Shown here in pieces: positions 11,039 to 20,522 of a stretch of DNA of 64,000 bases. The stretch's first letter is position 1. Every line of letters begins with the position of its first letter. The DNA comes from Thamnidium elegans (Eukaryota; Mucoromycota; Mucoromycetes; Mucorales; Mucoraceae): the NCBI GenBank assembly GCA_025201345.1, contig JAIXMG010000002.1, positions 620,001 to 684,000 of the forward strand, in the 5' to 3' direction. The position numbers and the translations under genes are program-made. The notes beneath the pieces are model-generated. The model searched no databases. It saw nothing but the letters and a program-made list of their open reading frames with translations, and had not been told where the DNA came from.

Positions 11039-12631
11039 TTACTGCAAGGTATCATCTATTATATGGTTTGAAGATAAATCGAAATCGTGTATTTCCATTA
11101 CAGTTTTACCTTCATCTATTGAAGTATCAGACCTTTGCCTTTGCATTAAAACTACAGCTTTTGTATCATTGAACTGAATCTTCCAAACGATTTTTGACGG
11201 TTGCGTAAAATTTCTTAATAGTCTACCGCGCTTGATATCCCATAACTTTACTTTACCATCATTAGCTGCACTCAATATATGTTGATCATCAAATTGTAAG
11301 CAAGTAATTGAATTATCATGAGCAGAAAATTGTTGAATACACTCAAAAGTCTCCATATCCCAAACTCTCAAACAACCATCAGCACCACCGCTAACAAGTG
11401 TCGTACCAGATAACTGTAATTGGCCTACAAGAGAAGTGTGTCCGTGAAGCGTCGATAAACATTCTCCCGTCTCTACAGACCAAATACGAATATGAGCATC
11501 AAGTGAACCAGTTGCAATAATTATACCATTTGTGACAATTGTATAGATTTGTGAAACGTGACCGATTAATACATGTTTACATTGACCTGATTTTAAATCC
11601 CAAATACGTGCAGTTGAATCATATGAACCAGAGACCGCAATATCATTATGAATATCAACACACCGTACACTTGCCTGATGGCCTAATAATACATGTAATA
11701 ATGTACCTCTCTTTATATCCCATACTCGTAATGTTGTATCTCTTGAACCAGTAACTGCAATACGTTTATCTCTTATTTTTAAGCACCTTACAGTAGACGT
11801 ATGACCTCGAAGTACATGGCGCAATTTACCACGATTTAAATCCCACACCCTCACATCTCTGTAATTGTTGAATTTAAAAAAAGTTAATACACACACAACA
11901 CACCATAATAATAAATGTTACCTGTCGCACCCGCCAGAGAGCAAAATTCGTTCTGGATCATGTTCATTTCCGCCTATAAACTGTAATGCCCAGACACCAC
12001 CTTCATGTCCTTCTAATGTTTTAATTTTTTTACCAGAATTTGTATCAAAAACTTCTATACGATGATTATCACATCCAACGACGGTATATTTTTCATCAAA
12101 CTGAAGCGAGGTCACCAGACCATGAGAGAACCCACCGTCTACAGTAGTGACCTTGCCACCTTGATTCCATGCAGACGCAATACTATATTTCCTTTTAAAA
12201 TAATCTCGATAAGAACCAACCGAATTATTATACTGGTGTGTTTTGCACAAAGATTTCCACAGGTTTTCATCTCTAATCAGAGAGTTCCAGTATTTCGAAA
12301 CGCAATTAGCACGAGACAAGGTTGACGGTAAATCGATGTAAGATAAAATATGAAGCGCAAGCTCTGGTGGCAATTCTTTTAAAAAGTCTACTTTAAGTCT
12401 TGGTTCAATCAAACTATTCAAAAAAGTAAGCTGTGTGTTATCACAACTATTTATAATTTCATATAAAAAAAATTGTTTTTGTAGACTGCTTAGGAGGTGA
12501 AAGGAGGTTTTTAGATGAGAAAGTTGATCTTGTTCTGAATTAGTCAAACATAAAGAACTAGAAAGGTCTAATCTATGAGGTATTGGACTAGCTGTAGGTG
12601 GTGTAGCTGGTGGTGAAAGGTCGTCTGTCAT
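11039..12631 (-). CDS. F-box/WD40 protein, SCF substrate receptor (Cdc4/Fbxw7/Pop type)
   Basis: Two exons (12631-11922 and 11858-11039) join within an Arg codon to give 509 aa. The N-terminus is short and Ser/Pro-rich. The F-box is about residues 87-130 (FLKELPPELALHILSYID..., CVSKYWNSLIRDENLWKSLC). About eight WD40 blades follow, with repeated GH...WD signatures such as LEGHEGGVWALQF, LRGHTSTVRCL, VTGSRDTTLRVWD and VSGSYDSTARIWD. The F-box binds Skp1 in an SCF ubiquitin ligase, and the propeller binds phosphodegrons. The repeated SGxxDxxxRVWD blades and the domain order are those of Cdc4/Fbxw7/Pop1. The exact orthologue and substrate set cannot be told from the sequence. Confidence 0.92.
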
Positions 12632-13058
12632 TTGTTCTTCTTGTATACAATCAAAAAGGAAGAAGAAAAAAAAAAGTATAGTAAAAAGAGAAAAAGAATA
12701 AAAGTATTGGGTAGGGGCTAAAAAAAAAAGATATATATAAATGTGTGTCTATATATACAAATGTAAAAAGTAAAAAAAGGGGGTGGGGGGGGGCTTGAAT
12801 TAATAATAGCTATATATATATATTCATACACACACTGGAAAGAAAAAAAAACATATATACATACACACACGTATTCACATACACACACACATTCATTGTT
12901 TGATTGTTGTTTATCGCATGATGTTATTATTTTATTTTATTTTACAAATCATGAGGATTTTTTATTTGTATTCAAATTGACCAATAAAATACATTTGTAG
13001 TTTGGGTTCCTGTATGAGTGTTAAAATAAAGCACTTTTTTTTTTACAAGCTTTATTTA
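12632..13058. other. Intergenic, AT-rich with (CA) and G-rich short tracts
   Basis: Upstream of the F-box/WD40 gene. It contains a G-rich run near 12780-12793, TATATA and ACACAC tracts, and no coding sequence that I can support. Confidence 0.5.
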
Positions 13059-14077
13059 TTAGTTGAAGAAAGTTCTGCTAGGAGAATGACCAAACAAGGC
13101 AACACGAATTTGAGGTAACATCTACAAAAAAATATATAAAATAAATAAGTATTGATATATTTTTATTACTATTGTATTCAACTTTACCTCTTCTTTGGAA
13201 ATATCCAAACGAGCACCAAGTGTGTTATCAACAGTGATTTTACCTTGATGACCAGACATGATGACACCACCAGCAGAAGAAGCAGGAAGGTAATCTTCAC
13301 TAACAACAAAGTTAGGAGCAAACTTCATGTCTTCCTCATATCTTTCAGAAATGTTTTCAACAGCACTGTTGACTTGATCAACATCTTCTTCACGACAACG
13401 GATTTCAATATCTTGTTCCATAAGAGCAAATGCGCCTTGAAGGATAAGTCCTTGCAACAATGTAGCATATTGCTCTTCGTCCTCTGAGATTTGATGAATA
13501 AGACCATCGGTTTCCTCAAACAATTCATCAAGGACTTGTTGACGTTGTTGAAGGATTCGAAGACGTGCTTTATTGATATGGTTTGATTGAGCACTAAAGT
13601 GTTTCAATCAACATTTTTTTGTTTGTTTCATGTTTAAAAAAACGGACTTACATTCTCTTTTGAACTTCGGCTTGCTTAATCTTGCGTTCAAAAACTGCTT
13701 CAATATTTAAAGACTCTTGACGAACAATCTTTGCCTATTCATATAAACTTTTTGTTTAAAAAAAAAGCGCGTTTTTTTTTTTTTTTTTTTTTTTTTTTTT
13801 GGTACCTTTTCAATATTGAACTCTTCATCTGCCTAGTTACATGAATAAAAAGAAGGAGGTGTTAATAATAAAAGAAACCAGCTTGCTAAAAAAAAAAGGA
13901 ACTTACCTTGACTTTAATCTCTCTAGCCTTCTCTAAAGCTTCTTGCTTAATGAAAGCAACCTAAAAAAAAATGAATAAAGTTAGAAACCATCTCGAGAAC
14001 AAGAGTTAATAATACGTTACCATCTTTTTCATCTCATTAAAGACTTCGTCATCGTTAAGGGGTCTAGCTGTGGACAT
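13059..14077 (-). CDS. VMA4: V-type proton ATPase subunit E
   Basis: Six exons (14077-14021, 13960-13907, 13832-13806, 13734-13652, 13593-13188, 13121-13059) join in frame to 229 aa, the normal length for this subunit. The N-terminal half is a long helix (STARPLNDDEVFNEMKKM, VAFIKQEALEKAREIKVK, ADEEFNIEK, AKIVRQES) that forms the peripheral stalk. The C-terminal domain carries NKARLRILQQRQQVLDEL, GGVIMSGHQGKITVDNTL and the ending LPQIRVALFG. Subunit E pairs with subunit G in the V1 stalk that holds the catalytic head against rotation, for vacuolar acidification. Exons 2-4 are tiny (27-83 nt); intron 3 contains a T run of about 30. Confidence 0.95.
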
Positions 14078-15882
14078 GTTATACTAATAAAATAAAAAAA
14101 AGTTTTAAAACGATAAGAAGAAGAAACTCGCTTTTTGAAACTTACTGGTCTTTTTTCTTTTTTTGCAAACAAAAAAAAAGGGGGAATCCAAGTAAAGAGT
14201 TTTAGATAAAAAAAAAAAAAAAAAGAGAGATTTGTATCGGACTTCAATTGCTAGATGACGTTGTTTCAACAAAACGTTTTACTGCATCGTTTTTTTGTAG
14301 TAAAGAAACTCACTTCTAAGTATACACAAAAAGTCTCACTGTTGTTCTATACAGCTTCTTTTTTTGTATCGAAAACACAGTTTTCTTTATTGGTTTACAT
14401 TATTATTAGATAAAGCAGCAAATAGCTTTAACTTTCTCGCGTCAAGATCAAGACATAGATTACATCAAGTTCTCTAACAACCCTAATCCTTTTTCTGTAC
14501 GCCTTTACGTTTGGTAAACCAATTAGTTGATCATTGTAAATAGGGCCAGACTAAAATAAAAAAATGTGCCTGATCAAATTTTTTTGCGTATCAACCACTT
14601 GCCAAAAAGCTAAAAAAAAAATGCATACTTTCTTGCGAAGTGATGTCATTGACGGTTATTGGTATCACAAGAAACAACAACAAATAAACGTTTTCTTTAT
14701 TTTCGTCGTGTACCAAAAATAAGAGAAAAAAAAGGGAGCTTGATTACTTTATCAACTTAGTTGTGTGTAATAGATAAAACAAGTATTTTCGCGAAACCAA
14801 AATAGTTTTTTGTCAAATACCCCGCTTAGGTTGAAGCAAGAAACGAATCTCAGTAAAAAAAAGGGGGGAGGGGGGAACCAATGGCTAGATTTTTCAAAGC
14901 TAGTCATCTATTCAATCGAATTAGTCTAGAAGCCCGTTGGTATCATTTTAATGCTTTATTTTATATATATATATACGTACATTTACTTTATATTATCGGT
15001 ATATTCTCTTCATTTTGGCTCTTATGTCCATTTAGCATTCAACTATTGTCTACAGGAATATTAAACAAAGCTCTATGACTGGTTCCTACTAAATAAAAAA
15101 TATCTCTAATAGTTAATTTCAGGAAATAGTGTATTTTAACGACAACAAGAGTAATTATCGCGTCTTGAAGAAGATATAAAGTAATCATTTGTTCAAAAGT
15201 GCATTTTTTTTCTATGATAGACGATTTTATTTGTAAGCTATTGTTAACATATCAATTATACCATCTAAACCTTTCTGTCTTTCTCTGACATAATTCTTTC
15301 ATTTCTGTGGCTTCATCTATTCTCTTGAAGCAGCTATCCTTAAACATCTCAAGCCATTTAGGTCCGTCGTCAGTAAAACGCTATATATCTCTTTCTAGGA
15401 GGAGCGTTAAGGAGTAAAGAAAGAAACTTCCCTATTGTTGTTTATACGATATTGTCGTCAACTTCTTTCTTTCCATTCCATTCCATTCCCATTCCATTCG
15501 CTCGAATGTTATCAAACTTACCTAATTACTGTCCAGCCTGCGACATAGATCACAAAGAAAAGTGAAAAGAAACATGCAAAGAAGCATGAACAACAAGAAA
15601 AGTGCAATAGGCTACATGATTAAACTACCATCGTTAATGTTAGCAGATAAATTTTAAAGTTGTTTTAAAAAATAATACACATTACTCCATGTAATAGAGT
15701 TATGCTGAATAAACATGAATTCACATAAACAATTTGTTGAATTATAAGACATTTAAGACTTTATTTGGTAGCCAAATTTTATATAAAAAAGGACTATAGT
15801 GCACGACAAAAGAGACTCGAAAGACCAGCCAGGACAATTAGACAAAATAGACCCAAAGATCCCGCCAAATTGAGTGTAATGG
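14078..15882. other. Long intergenic region, no supported gene
   Basis: About 1.8 kb between the V-ATPase E promoter and the transposon. The only notable ORF is 14881-15078 (+), 65 aa, starting MARFFKASHLFNRISLEARW and followed by a hydrophobic stretch. It lies behind a purine-rich leader, but nothing else supports it. TTCCATTCCATTCC pentamer repeats occur near 15472-15496. Confidence 0.5.
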
Positions 15883-15884
15883 TA

Positions 15885-17440
15885 CAGTTGACGAAAAAAG
15901 GTTGGCCAGTTTGAAATGAAAATGGATCACCGATTTTGAAAATGGGTCACTTAGTACGAAAATGGGTCACCAATAAAGAAGTGTAATGTATGCTTTTTAT
16001 TTTGTTTCTTATAATCCTTTTTCACAATTCAAACATCTCTGCCAGAACGTCAAAGAATGCTTTATCCAATTCTCGCAATCTTCTCTGCTGATGTAAAGTG
16101 ATGCGTTGCGAATACGATCAGAGATTTTTTCATTCTGCCTGACAGAAGGATCGTTATTTACAACAGTCTTCAGTTTGGACCAAAACTCTTCGATCGGATT
16201 TAAAAAAGGAGAATAAGGTGGCAAAAAGAGAAGTTTATAACCACGTTTCCCAACCCAATCTTTAATAAGTGCAGCCTTGTGAATGGATGCATTGTCAAGA
16301 ACTAGATATTTGTAGCTCATGTTAGCCGCATCCAGTGTCGTGAGGACCTGCTCTATGTATTCAAGGAAGTCACTGCTGGTAGTACCTTTCCTCTTGGGGG
16401 CCTGAGATTTCTCACCAGTTCGAGTTCGTTTTCCACTCCTAGCACTAAGTACAACTTCTTTTCTGGATAATGTGATTAAACCACTTTTACAAATAGCACC
16501 CAAGATGCTGACATTTGCTCCCTTCGTTTGAACATCAATTTTTCAAGGTGTTCCAGCCTCAGACCATCCATATGAGCGATGCATACTCCTGTTAAAGCCA
16601 GCTTCATCCAAGAATACACATTCATTCATAAAGTCTATGTTCTGGCTAACCCAGTATGCTACCGCATCTCGTCTTTTGGCAACAGTTTCATCCTTGTTCC
16701 TGCCATAATATCTAGGAATGATACGCTTGTAGGTTAGGCGACACTTCTTCTTCATGTGATTCTCCACTGATCTGGGGGTGATCTGTATATCTCTAAATTC
16801 TTTTGACAGGTGGTCTGTAACAGCTTCAACTGTCAATGTTGGCTCATTAGCCAGCAGCTCAAAGATAAATACAGTATGTTCGTCTTTGAGTATTGTGGGT
16901 TGTCCCTTTCCTTCTTTGATTGCGATAGAATCAAGGAATCCTTTTTCAGCTATTTCGCTTGTCATTTGATTCCACTGCTTGACTTTACGAATAGCTGTTG
17001 ACTTGGAGAGTCCTACCTTTCTACTCGCTTCACCGATAGACATATTCTCAAACTCTTGCAACAAATTGATCAAATTGACTACCTTTGCTTCGTTCTTGGT
17101 AATGTATAATTCCCTTTCCTTCTTCACTACATCAAGGGAGGGCTCCTTGGAGTGAGGTTTGGTCTTCCTCTTAGCTTCTTTTTGTGCTGCATTTACTGCT
17201 GCAGTCTCTTCCCAGTCCATATATGATTGTATCATCACAGGTACTGTCTCACTGCCAAAATTGTATTCTTCGTTCATGTTAAGCAATATGAAAAAATTCA
17301 AGAAGAGAAAAAGAAGAGAGAATTTGGCCAATCCTCATTACATTTCTGTATTAGTGACCCATTTTCAAAATCGGTGATCCATTTTCATTTCAAACTGGCC
17401 AATTATTTTTTTTATTGGGCCAACCTTTTTTCGTCAACTG
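15885..17440 (-). mobile_element. Tc1/mariner (IS630) superfamily transposon, copy 1
   Basis: The 1,556-bp element is flanked by TA on both sides (15883-15884 and 17441-17442), the classical Tc1/mariner target duplication. Terminal inverted repeats begin CAGTTGACGAAAAAAGG and end with the reverse complement. The left TIR lacks about 20 bp that the right TIR keeps between two GGCC copies. Subterminal repeats of the type GAAAATGGGTCAC occur three times on the left and again at the right. One transposase reading frame fills the interior on the minus strand. Confidence 0.93.
16009..17277 (-). pseudogene. Tc1/mariner-type transposase interrupted by one TGA
   Basis: Reading minus from the ATG at 17277 (MNEEYNFGSE) gives a helix-turn-helix region (MSIGEASRKVGLSKSTAIRK) and the first catalytic Asp in VFLDEAGFN. 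A TGA at 16545-16543 interrupts the frame after SEAGTP. The same frame then continues through GANVSILGAICKSG, the second Asp in LVLDNASIHK and the Glu in SPFLNPIEEFW, ending NCEKGL. The spacing from the second Asp to the first Glu is 34 residues. Total would be about 420 aa, typical of fungal IS630-type transposases. Only the single stop separates it from an open frame. A TTG-initiated longer N-terminus is possible but unlikely. Confidence 0.88.
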
Positions 17441-17562
17441 TAATATACAGTGTTTTCAGACTTTTTGAACTTTTTTTCGGACTTTTATATTTTTAAATTC
17501 AGACACAAATTTTTATTTTTCAGATTTTGCGATAAAAAAAATCACTTTTATTATGCTTATAT

Positions 17563-19659
17563 TCAATATCGTGATGACATACCACGAGCTTTGTTGCGAG
17601 ACTTGTCAATGAGAGCATAAAAGTCGGAGATGTGAATCACAAAACCGTCATCAATACTAGTTGATTCAACATTGGGAATAGTGTCAGTAGCATTGCAATG
17701 GTTCCAAAAGCAGTGACCAATGTTGGACAACATATCAAGGTTTTTGAGAGAGGCGAACGAGTGAAGCTCCGACAGGGAAGAGGCAGCGGTCATAGCGCCA
17801 ATTTCGGTCATTGTGTACAAGTGTTTGTGCTGCTTACGGACAACGAAGAAGGAGATATAGAAGCCATTGATCATAAACGCAAGACAACCACTCAAATGCC
17901 ATTTGTCGATTGCCCTTTTTGATGCGATTCCCAGGCGAAGAATGTCCATACAAACAGAGTGTTTTGTTGTGGAGCTATTTCCAGGCTTGACCTCACCAAA
18001 ACCAACAGGATAACCAAAATCATGCTGCATCAGTGTTGAGATAATTGCGTCGGGTCGGATATCAGACCCTTCTTCAGATGATGATTTGTTGGCCCATCGC
18101 AGTGCTACATTTCGGTCTTGGTCGGCAATAATTTCAGAGAGGAGTGCATCATAGTAAGTGGTTTGTAATTCAACTTCACCGATTTTGTTCAAGTTCAGCA
18201 GTCGATTTCGTGGTAGTTTGGTCAGGCTATCGTAAAAAAGTGATAAATGAGTAACAATTCAAAAACACGCTTCCTTATGACTTTTATATTACTACTTACA
18301 GATTAGCAATTCCTTCGACAACACCGGCTTTGTTTCCAGTCATGCGAGCGGAGAGTGACAGAAGATCCAGCTTGGCTTCCCTTATTGATTTCGTCTTGGC
18401 ATCAATCGCATATATGGTTCGCGTAATGATCATGAATTCGTCATCTGTGAGTCGGTTGTTCTCTGTAGAGTCGGTTGTTTCCATCAAATCACTGAGAATG
18501 TGGTCACATAGGGAGTGTAATGTCGCTAGGCCAAAAACTTGGGGCTTGAGTGTGCTGTGTTCATTTGGTGCCAGAAAAAGAATGTCGGAAAGAGCCAAAA
18601 TTTCTTGCAAGTCAGTTTCGATCTTGAATGACGAGTCGGTAGGGGATATTTGTTGCTGGTATGTCCGAAAGAGATCAGTGACGTTGATGTTGTGAATTAA
18701 TCATGGAGAGATAGATTCATTGGATGAGGAGTTGTTGGAGTTGTCATTGTCGAAAGAAGTTGTGGATGATGGCGGTAATGAATTGCTGAATGTATTGGTT
18801 GCATTGCTGTGACTGCTGGTGTTGTTCTTGTTGGTATTTTCCCAGTTGGAGGTGGTAGCGGAAGGAGAGTCGTTGCTGCGGTCAACATGCACTACGGCGA
18901 GAAAAAATGATAAATTTAATCATCAATGATTGCAGAATCAGTGGACTGATTACAGCGTCAGTAATGATTCAAATTAAGCTGTACAGAAATAAAATTATCA
19001 GTGAGATTGAAGCTCCTCTAAATTAAGCACAGATTTTTTTCTTTTTGCTAACAAAAAATCGTCGTTTGAAATAAAAGTGATCTCAATCGTTAGACAATCA
19101 TTGATGATAAGTTTATCAGTGAATAATATTTTTCTTTTCTTTTTACAAATAAATTTTATTAAGGTTAAACTAGCGATATTGATAGCTGAATCATTAATGA
19201 TAAATTATTATCACTGACGATAAATCAAGCACTGATGATAGTCCCAATCATCAATGATAATCCTAATCATCAGTGATAAATCTTAATCATTTATGATAAA
19301 TTTATCAGCAATGATAATTTAATCATCACTGATTAGCGGTGATGATAAATTTATCATTTCTGCTCGCCTTAGTGTTGAGGTGTTTCTTCCACAATGATTT
19401 GGTCCACAAAAGCTGAGCAGGAAGCATGGGTATCCGACGTCACCTTTGACCGGACTTGTTCCTTCCAGAAATCAGTGCTGTCCATAGATAAATTCCATTG
19501 CTTGAGTTCGGCTAACAGGCTAGCTTTGGCATCATGTTCAAAATACTTTTCAAGAATAGTTCGATAACGCGCCTGGCTGTATTGACGATCGTATAATTCA
19601 AAGTGGCGAACAAAGGATTTCAAAGAAAGAACTGGCATGATGTAAACACCACGTTGCAT
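17563..19659 (-). pseudogene. Lineage-specific gene with PD-(D/E)XK-like signature, decayed
   Basis: Three coding blocks. Block A (19659-19369) starts MQRGVYIMPVL and contains RYRTILEKYFEHDAKASLL. Block B (18892-18296) has an N/S/T-rich linker and then TDLFRTYQQQ and LQEILALSDILFLAPN. Block C runs from about 18214 to 17563 and joins B through a clean GTAAGT...TAG intron. Block C contains RPDAIIS followed by GFGEVKPG, matching the PD...(D/E)xK spacing of that nuclease fold, then DILRLGIASK, LYTMTEIGAM and HCFWNHC. Decay: an in-frame TGA at 18703-18701 in B and a 475-bp MITE between A and B, with the two not in one frame. I recall similar proteins as a many-copy family in Mucorales. Nuclease activity is inference. 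Confidence 0.6.
18895..19369. mobile_element. 475-bp MITE-like element (TA target duplication)
   Basis: Flanked by TA (18893-18894 and 19370-19371). The left end reads CGGCGAGAAAAAATGATAAA and the right end, reverse complemented, AGGCGAGCAGAAATGATAAA, so about 20-25 bp of imperfect inverted repeat. The interior has no ORF and is packed with variants of ATCATCAGTGATAA and the palindrome ATGATAAATTTATCAT, so the strand could fold on itself. Size, TA duplication and lack of coding capacity fit a Tc1/mariner-derived (Stowaway-like) MITE. Its ends differ from those of the 1.56-kb element nearby, so another transposase would have moved it. Confidence 0.75.
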
Positions 19660-19763
19660 CGCTGGGTGTTCTTTTTCGCTTTTTTGATGTGTGAGCTGCC
19701 ATTTAGAGAAGTGAGAGAAGGGTATTATAATGTTTTATATATTTAAAGCCGTCTTTTTTTGCT

Positions 19764-19995
19764 CACTTTGATGAGTATGAGAAGGCGTGCAGTTTTTGTA
19801 CACGCTATCATAACGCGTGTATAATCAAAGGTGTAAAGGTTTGCCCTTCGATCATTAATGAAAAACCCGTGGAGTACGTTCTCACTCGTTCCACTAATAC
19901 CACTGATACTCCTGTTCCCACTCCTTCCGCTATTACCGCTGATACTCCGGCTCCCACAAAAACAAAACGAAAGTTACAAGGGACATATAAATAAA
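19764..19995 (+). pseudogene. Cys-rich ORF fragment, unknown
   Basis: Open reading frame on the + strand without an ATG: EYEKACSFCTRYHNAC, then IKGVKVCPSIINEKP and a repetitive tail STNTTDTPVPTPSA / ITADTPAPTKTKRK ending at TAA 19993-19995. The C-x2-C-x6-C-x8-C spacing could be a zinc-binding module. Amino-acid composition is coding-like and unlike the AT-rich surroundings. It may be one exon of a broken gene; its upstream part was not found. Confidence 0.3.
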
Positions 19996-20040
19996 TGGAG
20001 CTGGAGTTATATTTATATAAATAAAAAATCAAAAATTTGA

Positions 20041-20522
20041 AAAAAAAATATGAAAAAAATTAAAAATATGATGTAAATAAAATTATATGTTTCTATAAAT
20101 TTACAATATAAACTATTAGTGCTTTGGAAATGCAGCGCTTTTTTTTTTTTGGAGTTTTTCTTTTTGTATTAAGTGTAAACTTTATTGATTAATTAAATTA
20201 TTAATAGCAGTATGATGGTCTTGTTGGGATATTTGTATAATAGCTATATGAGACCAGGCGTTGATAATGGTGGTACTTCTAAAAGGGCTATGGATGCAGT
20301 GCTGACCATAACAAGTATTTCATCTGGTACGGAACAGTCATTAATAGCGAATGTTTTTATTTATTGCCCACTTTAACAGTTCGGTCCAGACAGAAAGAAT
20401 ATTTTCCTTAATAAATTGGGGAAAAGTCACCTTTCTTACTCAGAAAAAAGACAAGTAGTTGCTTGGTTTCGACAGATAGTTATTTTATTAAAAAAGGTTA
20501 AGGTGATAAAAAAAAAAAAAGG
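20041..20522. other. Intergenic between decayed genes
   Basis: AT-rich, with a T run near 20138-20149 and an A run near 20508-20520. No ORF of note; possible outer part of the MULE relic, but no terminal inverted repeat was identified. Confidence 0.45.

Noticed and set aside
14881..15078. 65-aa ORF with hydrophobic segment
   Set aside because: ATG and composition only; no recognised homology, splice evidence or promoter.
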